Below are positions 1-5,859 of a stretch of DNA of 8,291 nucleotides, piece after piece. Every line of letters starts with the position of its first letter. Within the stretch, counting starts at the first letter, position 1. The notes below the pieces were generated by a model that made no database searches, was not told the origin of the DNA, and saw only the letters and a list, made by a program, of their open reading frames with translations. The translations under genes were made by a program, and so were the position numbers. This DNA comes from JBBTCJ01 sp038043285 (GTDB taxonomy: Bacteria; Planctomycetota; Phycisphaerae; UBA1845), in NCBI GenBank assembly GCA_038043285.1, contig JBBTCJ010000191.1, positions 1 through 8,291 of the forward strand, in the 5' to 3' direction.

Positions 1-390
1 CCGCGATGACACCCAACCCGCCTCAGAAAGCTGCCGCCTAAACTGTCACGGACCCTGGTCACGCAGCCTATCCGTCCCAACCTGGCCGATTTCGTGCGTC
101 CGCGGTTGGCTTTGAAGGTCGGGGGGCGAATCTGTACTACCGCTCCCGAGGAAGGCCGCGCGGATGATGCGGAGCGATCTCCGGCGGGCAGGGAGCGAGG
201 CAAGCATGGGTTCCGGGTCGAAGCCGACGAAGAGGAGGGCTGGGAGTCTGACGTACCGGGATCAAACAACGTTGGAACGTTCGCGCGGGGCTGAAGCCCG
301 CGGCTCGTCCAATTGCAGACTGAAATTGGGATTGGGATTAGGTTTCGTCACCCAACCTCTGCTTCGCAAAGGATGAGGCACCGGCGCGTA
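1..390. other. Gene-free stretch downstream of rmuC
   Basis: No convincing coding region is visible here. The short plus-strand frames (94-294 and 164-376) are rich in Arg and Gly, run through the palindromic repeat at 284-306 and match no family I recognise. Visible structure comprises AACGTT twice (268-273 and 276-281), the REP-like hairpin just after it, and the near-repeat ATTGGG, ATTGGG, ATTAGG at 325-342. The segment lies 3' of rmuC on the minus strand, so it probably holds the end of that transcript, but I see no classical hairpin plus T-tract terminator. The left edge may belong to a neighbouring intergenic region outside the window. Confidence 0.6.
284..306 (+). repeat. REP-like palindromic element, copy 1
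   Basis: The core GGGCTGAAGCCCGCGGCTC (288-306) folds as GGGC / TGAA / GCCC. With one bulged G, the stem extends through CGC (284-286) pairing with GCG (300-302). It matches the element at 5780-5798 at 18 of 19 positions, and a looser copy lies at 5045-5064, always intergenic and in the same orientation. On the minus strand it lies about 85 bases past the rmuC stop, where it could stabilise the 3' end of the mRNA. The repeat is seen directly; the role is inferred. Confidence 0.65.
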
Positions 391-1788
391 TCAGTCGCCG
401 GGCGTTTCCAGGGATTTCACCGTGCGGGTGCGGGCATCGACGCCGCCAAGTTGAACAATGTCCTCGCCCGTGGCCGCCCCGAGTTCCTTGAATCTTCGGG
501 CGGCGACAAGAACACGGCTTTCAAACGACCCGACGGCGTTGTTGTACTTCTCCACGGCGGCATCAAGACTGCTTCCCGCATCGGCGAGATGCCCCGCCAT
601 CACGCAAAGTCGATCGTAGAGCTGCTTGCCAAGGCTGCTGATGGCCTGGGCATTCTCCTGGACGCGCTCCTGTCGCCAGCCATACGCAACGGCCCGCAGT
701 AGCGCTATGAGAGTCGTCGGCGTCGCCGGAATCACCCGCTGTATGGCGCCGAACTCAATCAACTCGGGGTCGTGCTCCAACGCGGCGCTAAAAAAAGGTT
801 CGCCCGGAAGGAACAGGACCACGAACTCCGGCGCGGGTTGGAACTGATCCCAGTATTTCTTCTCGCTAAGCTTGGCGACGTGAGCGCGAACCTGGGCGGC
901 GTGTTCCCGAAGTTTCACGAGGCGTAACGCATCGTCCTGTGTTTCCATCGATTCGAGGTATGCCTTCAGCGAGACCTTGGAATCGACAACGACGTTCTTG
1001 TTTGACGGGAGCCTGATGACCATGTCCGCCCGAAGCACGTCGCCGTCCGGCGTCCGGGTGGACTCCTGCTGACGGTAGTCGCAATACTCGACCATTCCGG
1101 CCATTTCGACGACGCGCTGGAGTTGGATTTCCCCCCAGCGCCCTCGGATGTTCGGCTGGCGCAGCGCCGTGACAAGACTACGTGTTTGCGCGTAAAGATC
1201 GCCATGGGTGATCGCCAAGGATCTGAGTTGCTCATCGAATTTCGCATCCACGCCGGCGCGAGCCTTCTCCAGTTCCACGATCTTCCCATCTACCTTGTCC
1301 AGCGATTCCTTGAGGGGTTTGACGAGGGCGTCGATGGCCTTGTGGCGACCTTCAAGATCGCCCTTAGCGACTTCCTGATAGCTACCCAACGTGGTCTTCG
1401 CAAGCTCAAGGAACGCCTGATTGTTGCTGTTCAGTGCGTCGGCGGCGACCACCTTGAAGTCATTGGACAGGGCGAGCTTATCAGCCACCTTGGCTCGCTC
1501 GGCCTGTAGTTCGGTGCTTAATCGCGCCGTCTCGGCGCGAATTTCCGCGAGTTGCTCGGCGAGTTTCGACTCCCGCAATGCCGACGCGTCTCGATCCGCA
1601 ATCAAGGTTTTGATTTGTTCGTCTCGGGCGGCAAGGCGTTCCGTCAAGCGGGCGCACTCCGCGCTCGCCTCGGCGAGGTTTTGCACGCCGGCTTGCCCGG
1701 CGCGGCGCCGCGTAAGCAGCCAACCTGCCGTGGCCCCAAGCGTGGCTCCAAAGATGAATCCGATCAACCCGGCGGCCAGTGTGTCCAT
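391..1788 (-). CDS. rmuC: RmuC family DNA recombination protein
   Basis: This is an RmuC-type protein of 465 residues. In E. coli, RmuC limits inversion between short inverted repeats and is linked to DNA recombination; its exact activity is unsettled. An N-terminal membrane helix (residues about 4-25) is followed by Arg-rich residues, then a long charged coiled coil (about 36-115). The RmuC domain (about 160-450) carries RGRWGE at 215-220, and a restriction-nuclease-like segment with D255 and VVVDSK (266-271). The domain order and length are normal for the family, and the helix should anchor the domain on the cytoplasmic side. The ATG at 1788 is chosen because it puts the helix at the very N-terminus; an in-frame ATG at 1818 would add ten polar residues, and neither start has a strong Shine-Dalgarno. 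The gene follows the kinase gene on the same strand and may be co-transcribed with it. The family call is secure; the start is not. Confidence 0.93.
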   Translation of the reverse strand: MDTLAAGLIGFIFGATLGATAGWLLTRRRAGQAGVQNLAEASAECARLTERLAARDEQIKTLIADRDASALRESKLAEQLAEIRAETARLSTELQAERAKVADKLALSNDFKVVAADALNSNNQAFLELAKTTLGSYQEVAKGDLEGRHKAIDALVKPLKESLDKVDGKIVELEKARAGVDAKFDEQLRSLAITHGDLYAQTRSLVTALRQPNIRGRWGEIQLQRVVEMAGMVEYCDYRQQESTRTPDGDVLRADMVIRLPSNKNVVVDSKVSLKAYLESMETQDDALRLVKLREHAAQVRAHVAKLSEKKYWDQFQPAPEFVVLFLPGEPFFSAALEHDPELIEFGAIQRVIPATPTTLIALLRAVAYGWRQERVQENAQAISSLGKQLYDRLCVMAGHLADAGSSLDAAVEKYNNAVGSFESRVLVAARRFKELGAATGEDIVQLGGVDARTRTVKSLETPGD

Positions 1789-1918
1789 GGGGTACTCGCG
1801 AACCTGATTGTGCAGCATTCACGGCGATTGGCAATCCGGCGTTTGCGGATACTCGGGGTGCGTACCACACGAACCCAGCATTCGAACTCCGGCGGATCGC
1901 GGGCCGTGGCGCGGCAGG

Positions 1919-1937
1919 ACAAGCGCTGGCCGCTTGC
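1919..1937 (-). terminator. Hairpin just after the kinase stop codon
   Basis: CAAGCG (1920-1925) and CGCTTG (1931-1936) form a perfect 6-bp stem around a 5-base loop, starting about five bases past the kinase stop on the minus strand. A flanking G:T wobble can extend it. No T-tract follows, so it is at best an attenuator or an mRNA-stabilising hairpin between the kinase gene and rmuC. Confidence 0.3.
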
Positions 1938-1941
1938 AGGG

Positions 1942-4404
1942 TCAGGGAGCTACGAGTGATTTCGCCTCGGCGAACAGCGCCAGTCGCTCGTCGGCGGAGT
2001 CGATCCACAGATCGCCCGTTCCGGCGCTGGCTCGGAAGCCCCCCGCCTGTCGCAGCTCCGGCTGCCAGCTCGCCTCCGCCGCATCGAGGTGCTGCCGGGC
2101 GGCAACCTTGCGGCCGAGTCGAGCCTCGGCCACGGCAAGAATCAATTGATTGACGGTGGGTTCGTCGTTCAGTACCAGCGCCGCTTTGGCGTGTTCGGCC
2201 GCGTTTTCGTACTCGCCTTTGGCGAGGTGGGCTGCGGCACGGATTCGCTTCGCGTGAGGGCTTTTGAACTCGGCGGTTCGATCGGCGTGCTTCGCGTCGT
2301 CCAGGGCATCCTCGATATTCGCCGGTTGTCCAATTTGCAGGTTCAACTTGGCCCGCACGATCCAGCTTTCGACGTCGGTGGAGTCGCAATGGACGGCATT
2401 GGCAATATGGTCCGCCGCTTCGGGTTTTCCCAGGAACTGCTCCAGGGCCGCGAGGTTCCGCCAAGTGGCCGCGTGCCAGCGGTCCTGGGCGACTCCGGCG
2501 AGTTCCACTCCCTTGCTCAGGCACTCCAGCGATCGGTCCAAATGTCCGGTGACGGCGTAGAGGGATCCAAGGTTGGTCCAGGAGGGATAGGCCTCGGGCT
2601 GAAGCTCGAGCGCCTGTTCAAAGACGGTGGTGGCTTCGCCGTATCGCTCCAGCCTTCGAAGGGCAATTCCCATGAAGTTCAGTGCGCGGATGTTCTTGGG
2701 TTCGGCCGCCAGGATCGTGCGGCAGGTGGTGACCGCGTCCTCCAGGGACTTCGTGCCCGCCTGTTCCGGGAAGGCCTTGTGGTACTCCACCTTCAGCCAG
2801 GCGATGTTCAACAGCGTGGTGACGTTCCGCACGTCCAATCGCAGGGCGGACTGCAATTCGGCCTCCGCGTTGTCCCACCTGTTGGTCATCGCAAAGGTGG
2901 TGGCGCTTTCGTTGAGTTGCAGAACTCTGGCCTTGCGCTGTTCGATCTGCGCCTTGCGCCGGGCGACGGTTTCGCGCTGCCAGAAGATCGCCGACGCGGT
3001 GAGGAGCATGACCGCCGAAACCGCCGCCACAGGGGCCTTGTGACGGCGGACGAACTTCACCACCCGCCGGAGCGGGCCGGGACGCTTGGCGGCGATGGGC
3101 AAATCGGCGATGTAGCGGCGCAAATCGTCGGCGAGGGTCTTGGCGGTCTCGTACCGCGCCACCGGCATCTTCTCCAAGCACTTCATGCAGATGGTGTCAA
3201 GTTCCGCGGGGACGTGGTGGTTGATCTTGCGCGGCGCAACGGGATCGCGCGTGAGCACGGCGCTGAGGATTTCCTTGTCGTCGGTCATGGGGTAGGCGGG
3301 GCGGAAGCACAGTAGCTCGTACATGGTGACGCCGAGCGAGTAGATATCGGTCCGATGATCGACCTTCACCCGCTTGGCCATCGCCTGTTCCGGGCTGAGG
3401 TAACGCAGCGTACCGACCACCGCGCCGGTTTTGGTGACCGAGTGTTCGTCGGCGCTTTTCGCCAGTCCGAAGTCCGCGACCATGATCCTTCCGTCGGCGG
3501 CGAGCATCAGGTTGGCGGGCTTGATGTCGCGATGGATGATTCCCTGGGAATGGGCGTAATGCAAAGCCTCGGCGGCGTCGCTGACCCACCGCGCGACCTG
3601 ACGAAAATAGGAGCGTCCTCGCAAGCCCACCGCGGTGGTGGTTCCCGGTTCGGTCGCGGTGACGTCAGCCGCATCCATGGACAGCAGCATCCCAGCGGAG
3701 CTGAGCGAGAGCCGACTGTACAACTGGTCCATCTGCGCGCCGGTCGGGTTGGGCACGCCGTCACCGGCGAAGCGATCAATGATGTCGTTAAGCGCCTCGC
3801 CGACGACGAGTTCCATGGCGTAGTAATGGGCGTCAATGGATTCGCCGAAGTCATAGATGGGGATGATGTTGGTGTGGTGCAGCCGCGCGGCCGCCGTCGC
3901 CTCTCGGCGGAACCGTTGGACCGCGGCCGGGTTGGCCGATCCGATCATCGCCGGCAGCACCTTCAAGGCCACGGCGCGATTCAGCTTGGCCTGCACCGCT
4001 TTGTAGACGATGCCCATTCCGCCTTGTCCCAGCACTCCGGTGATGTGATACCCGTCGATCCTGGGATAGCGCGGGGTCGCCGCCGCAGTCCCTGTATGCG
4101 GTGGGCCGGACCCCGCGGCGATCGTCGCGTTGGGATCGGCCGGCGCGGATCCGCGCGCATCGTCCAGAGTCGCGTTGGGATCAAAGGATGCAGGTCGGTC
4201 GGTGGAGGCCAGGGTCGCATTCGGATCGGCGACCCGGAGTTCCACGGTCGCCGCCGAGGAGGCCGGCGTGCGGAGCTGGTGCTCTTGAAGGGCCGTCCGG
4301 CAGACGTCGCACCCGCTCAAGTGGGTTCGGGCGTCGGAGAGCGCCGGGTCGGCGAGTCGTCCGCTGTCATATCCTTCCAGTTCAGCCGGCGTAAGACATG
4401 GCAT
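1942..4404 (-). CDS. Membrane serine/threonine protein kinase with zinc knuckle and TPR repeats
   Basis: This is a Hanks-type Ser/Thr kinase of 820 residues. The N-terminus has C3 and a ZAS-like H28-x3-C32-x2-C35 motif, as in anti-sigma factors. A linker with three DPNAT repeats (59-103) follows. The kinase domain (about 119-430) has the glycine loop GQGGMG (126-131), K148, helix-C E168, HRDIKPAN (291-298), DFG (311-313) and SPEQ in place of APE (337-340), so every catalytic residue is present. About 55 extra residues (210-265) sit between the hinge and helix E, a form I associate with planctomycete kinases. Basic residues (446-456) precede one membrane helix (457-475), placing the kinase in the cytoplasm and the C-terminal part outside it. 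Residues about 497-780 form TPR-like helical pairs. The substrate is unknown. Kinases of this design often sit beside an ECF sigma factor gene; here an IS remnant lies upstream instead. The ATG at 4404 has only a weak ribosome site. Confidence 0.95.
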   Translation of the reverse strand: MPCLTPAELEGYDSGRLADPALSDARTHLSGCDVCRTALQEHQLRTPASSAATVELRVADPNATLASTDRPASFDPNATLDDARGSAPADPNATIAAGSGPPHTGTAAATPRYPRIDGYHITGVLGQGGMGIVYKAVQAKLNRAVALKVLPAMIGSANPAAVQRFRREATAAARLHHTNIIPIYDFGESIDAHYYAMELVVGEALNDIIDRFAGDGVPNPTGAQMDQLYSRLSLSSAGMLLSMDAADVTATEPGTTTAVGLRGRSYFRQVARWVSDAAEALHYAHSQGIIHRDIKPANLMLAADGRIMVADFGLAKSADEHSVTKTGAVVGTLRYLSPEQAMAKRVKVDHRTDIYSLGVTMYELLCFRPAYPMTDDKEILSAVLTRDPVAPRKINHHVPAELDTICMKCLEKMPVARYETAKTLADDLRRYIADLPIAAKRPGPLRRVVKFVRRHKAPVAAVSAVMLLTASAIFWQRETVARRKAQIEQRKARVLQLNESATTFAMTNRWDNAEAELQSALRLDVRNVTTLLNIAWLKVEYHKAFPEQAGTKSLEDAVTTCRTILAAEPKNIRALNFMGIALRRLERYGEATTVFEQALELQPEAYPSWTNLGSLYAVTGHLDRSLECLSKGVELAGVAQDRWHAATWRNLAALEQFLGKPEAADHIANAVHCDSTDVESWIVRAKLNLQIGQPANIEDALDDAKHADRTAEFKSPHAKRIRAAAHLAKGEYENAAEHAKAALVLNDEPTVNQLILAVAEARLGRKVAARQHLDAAEASWQPELRQAGGFRASAGTGDLWIDSADERLALFAEAKSLVAP
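4096..4230 (-). repeat. Three tandem 15-residue DPNAT repeats inside the kinase gene
   Basis: In the linker between the zinc knuckle and the kinase domain, ADPNATL begins at residue 59, FDPNATL at 74 and ADPNATI at 89, an exact 15-residue period. Only the first seven residues of each unit are conserved; the rest varies and is rich in Ala, Ser and Pro. The conserved Thr at the same place in each unit could be a phosphorylation site, which is inference. Confidence 0.8.
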
Positions 4405-4594
4405 CGGATGGTGTTCCGCTCGGTTTTGACGTCGAGAGATATCCCGACCAATGGCCCGTCAACGGCGCGTTGCCGTGACTACGCGAAACCTGCCCCGCTC
4501 GACCTCGGACCTCGGATGCGACCACTCCCTTCCGTCAGCTTACCGCAACCTGCTTGAAGTGTCCACGTTGGCCGGCACCGCGTCGGAGTCTTTG
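4405..4594. promoter_or_regulatory. Kinase leader region with hairpin and weak promoter candidate
   Basis: No gene is visible between the kinase start and the IS remnant, so the kinase promoter should lie here. On the minus strand, TTGACG (4462-4457) is followed after 15 bases by TATCTC (4441-4436), about 31 bases before the start codon. This is a poor sigma-70 match with a short spacer. The -35 candidate overlaps a hairpin in which GTC plus ACGGC (4458-4466, one bulged A) pairs with GCCGT plus GAC (4472-4479). Sigma class and any operator cannot be determined from sequence alone. Confidence 0.25.
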
Positions 4595-4822
4595 CAGGGC
4601 GACCGCATTCTAGCCGCTAAGGAGTTTGAGCAGGCAATCGTGGTCCCATCCGGCGAGGAGTCGTTTTCCCTTGATGCCGCGTTTTTAGGCGGTTTCCCGG
4701 CGGAGGAGGTTGAGGGCCATGCGGCGGATGCGGCGGAAGTTTTCGGCGGCATGGCCTTTGCGAATGCGGCACTGGTCCTCGGCGAAGCTCACATCGAGCA
4801 CGTAGTGCAGTTTGTTCTCGAA
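4595..4822 (-). mobile_element. ISAs1-family insertion sequence remnant (right end only)
   Basis: The C-terminal end of an ISAs1-type transposase is followed, two bases after its stop codon, by a putative terminal repeat. Read on the plus strand, this starts CAGGGCGACCGCATTC at 4595. ISAs1 elements typically begin with CAGGG. No matching CCCTG end or copy of the flank AGTCTTTG appears between 4822 and 5098, so the left end and most of the element are gone. The boundary at 4595 is inferred from the motif; the coding homology is much firmer. Confidence 0.6.
4610..4822 (-). pseudogene. ISAs1-family transposase, C-terminal fragment with internal stop
   Basis: Read on the minus strand from about 4822, the frame gives ENKLHYVLDVSFAEDQ, then CRIRKGHAAENFRRIRR and MALNLLRRETA. 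This is the strongly conserved C-terminal end of ISAs1-family DDE transposases, including the Glu of the ENKLH segment. A TAA at 4687-4685 interrupts it, but the same frame continues with KRGIKGKRLLAGWDHDCLL to a TAG at 4612-4610, which is the normal family ending. Upstream of ENKLH the expected HW-x-I pattern is missing, and nothing recognisable follows in any frame, so the N-terminal three quarters are deleted. The protein cannot be active. A frame running through from 4975 to 4685 is therefore not a real gene. Confidence 0.85.
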
Positions 4823-5098
4823 CGAGGGTCGAAAGCCTTGGCGCCGGGCGTTCGCTTCCGGATCCCCTTGGCAAACGCCTGTATCCGTCCGGGCAGAGGT
4901 GCGCCGACAACGCCATGGGGCGACATGTGGCGTTCCACCATGACAACGGCAAGGCGGCAGATCCGAAGTGTTCAAGGTCGATCATGGAGGAAAGGGGGAC
5001 GCGCTGCATCCTGTGTGACACCGCAAGCCTGCCGACCGGGCCACGGGCTGGAGACCCGCGCCGCACCACGCTTAGGCCGTTCCTCATCCCGCGTGGGG
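4823..5098. other. Gene-free stretch between clpS and the IS remnant
   Basis: Apart from the palindromic element at 5041-5064, I see nothing assignable. A minus-strand frame (5087-4617) encodes an Arg- and Pro-rich peptide that runs through the repeat and then out of frame across the transposase remnant, so I regard it as spurious. The segment follows the clpS stop, and the breakpoint that removed the 5' part of the IS lies at its lower edge. Confidence 0.5.
5041..5064 (+). repeat. REP-like palindromic element, divergent copy 2
   Basis: GGGCTGGAGACCCGCGCCGC (5045-5064) resembles copies 1 and 3, with one extra A and a changed tail. CGGG (5044-5047) pairs with CCCG (5055-5058) around CTGGAGA. 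It lies about 35 bases beyond the clpS stop, again intergenic and in the same orientation. The relationship to the other copies is probable but weaker. Confidence 0.45.
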
Positions 5099-5455
5099 CT
5101 ACTTCGTCTCGACAGGTTCAAGGATTGATCGCATGCTCCCGCTGCACCGCAGGATGCGCCAGTCACGGCCAAAGTCGTGGATTTGATCGCGTTTCAGCTC
5201 GGCCCGTTCGAGGGTCGTCGTGTCCACAATAACCCGACCGGCATTATCCACTTCGCAAGCGAGGCGATACCCCTGTTCCGTCGGCAGGGCAAAGAGTTTC
5301 CGCAACATGCCGATCACGTATTCGTAGGTGTGGTCGTCGTCATCGAGAAGGACGACATGGTAGTGCGGCCGGCGACGGACCTCGCTTTGGATCGCGTCGC
5401 ACGTTCGCGTCGACAGGTTCGTCTGCGGCGTGGGTTGGTCGGTCGTTGCCGCCAT
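5099..5455 (-). CDS. clpS: ATP-dependent Clp protease adaptor protein ClpS
   Basis: ClpS binds the N-domain of a ClpA or ClpC unfoldase and delivers N-degron substrates for degradation in the cytoplasm. The predicted protein has 118 residues. A loose N-terminal extension (1-30) leads into YHVVLLDDDDHTYEYV (32-47) and VIGMLRKLF (47-55), then EVDNAGRVIVDTTT (68-81) and AELKRDQIHDFG (85-96), which together match the ClpS fold. An ungapped alignment with E. coli ClpS puts D38 at N34, D39 and D40 at D35 and D36, H42 at T38, Y44 at M40, and D70 at H66. The acidic pair is kept but several pocket residues differ. The tail (about 97-118) is like other planctomycete ClpS proteins. The ATG at 5455 is preferred to a GTG at 5494; neither has a clear ribosome site. 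No clpA or clpC lies nearby. The family call is firm; N-end-rule specificity is uncertain. Confidence 0.93.
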   Translation of the reverse strand: MAATTDQPTPQTNLSTRTCDAIQSEVRRRPHYHVVLLDDDDHTYEYVIGMLRKLFALPTEQGYRLACEVDNAGRVIVDTTTLERAELKRDQIHDFGRDWRILRCSGSMRSILEPVETK

Positions 5456-5700
5456 GCCCCGGATATTTAGCGGAAGCTCCGCCGGCGTCAACACCCCGAT
5501 GGAAGCTGCAAGAAACCCCGCTTACGCACCCACCCACGGTCCTCTGAACGCGGACTAAACGGGGTCCATATCCGGGGGGCAGCGCGGGTTGCGAGGGGAA
5601 GGCGAATCGCCGCCGGCCACCCATTCACGAGCCTGGGCGCGGCCATCGAAACCAAGTAGGAACGCGGAAAGACTTACGCTTTCTGAGCCCCAGGCTGCTC

Positions 5701-5723
5701 CCCCTGACACCGAGTGTCAAGGG
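5701..5723. promoter_or_regulatory. Near-perfect inverted repeat upstream of clpS
   Basis: CCCCTGACAC (5701-5710) and GTGTCAAGGG (5714-5723) pair at 9 of 10 positions around a CGA loop, with an uninterrupted inner TGACAC/GTGTCA. It lies about 140 bases past the gdhA stop and about 250 before the clpS start. It could be a dimeric-regulator operator or a transcript-end hairpin for gdhA, but there is no T-tract. Function is unassigned. Confidence 0.4.
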
Positions 5724-5776
5724 TCAGCGTGCGCGAGAACACGAACGTCGGTTCCATTGCGATGGGTGCAGCATCG

Positions 5777-5801
5777 CACGGGCTAAAGCCCGCGGCTCAG
5801 G
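5777..5801 (+). repeat. REP-like palindromic element, copy 3
   Basis: GGGCTAAAGCCCGCGGCTC (5780-5798) differs from copy 1 at one base. CGGGC (5779-5783) pairs perfectly with GCCCG (5788-5792) around the TAAA loop. It lies about 60 bases beyond the gdhA stop, so a minus-strand gdhA transcript would carry the hairpin near its 3' end. Location and orientation match copies 1 and 2. Confidence 0.65.
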
Positions 5802-5859
5802 GCAGACTACTCTGCGTCCCTACTTCGACGAGGTCATCCGGGCTTGTCGCTTGCGCAGT

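Larger units (their letters stand above)
5456..5859. other. Gene-free stretch between gdhA and clpS
   Basis: No coding frame here is credible. The region contains the REP-like element at 5777-5801, the hairpin at 5701-5723, an 8-bp inverted pair (AGCCTGGG 5630-5637, CCCAGGCT 5689-5696) and a 10-bp inverted pair (CCCCGGATAT 5457-5466, ATATCCGGGG 5568-5577) that brackets the clpS leader. It must hold the clpS promoter unless clpS is read from gdhA, but I cannot pick a convincing -35/-10 pair. Confidence 0.5.

Noticed and set aside
94..376. Small plus-strand frames near the left edge
   Set aside because: They run through a palindromic repeat, have no clear ribosome site and match no family I know.
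1481..2524. A 347-codon minus-strand frame spanning the kinase-rmuC junction
   Set aside because: It is out of frame with both real genes and consists of Arg/Gly/Pro-rich sequence typical of a shifted frame.
2089..4557. Two plus-strand open frames of about 400 codons opposite the kinase gene
   Set aside because: They lie antisense to a kinase with every catalytic motif intact, and the translations show no domain.
4617..5087. A 156-codon minus-strand frame after clpS
   Set aside because: It starts in a REP-like repeat region and overlaps the transposase remnant in the wrong frame, ending as Pro/Arg-rich sequence.
4451..5128. A 225-codon plus-strand frame over the IS remnant
   Set aside because: The minus-strand transposase homology explains its middle part; no homology of its own is visible.
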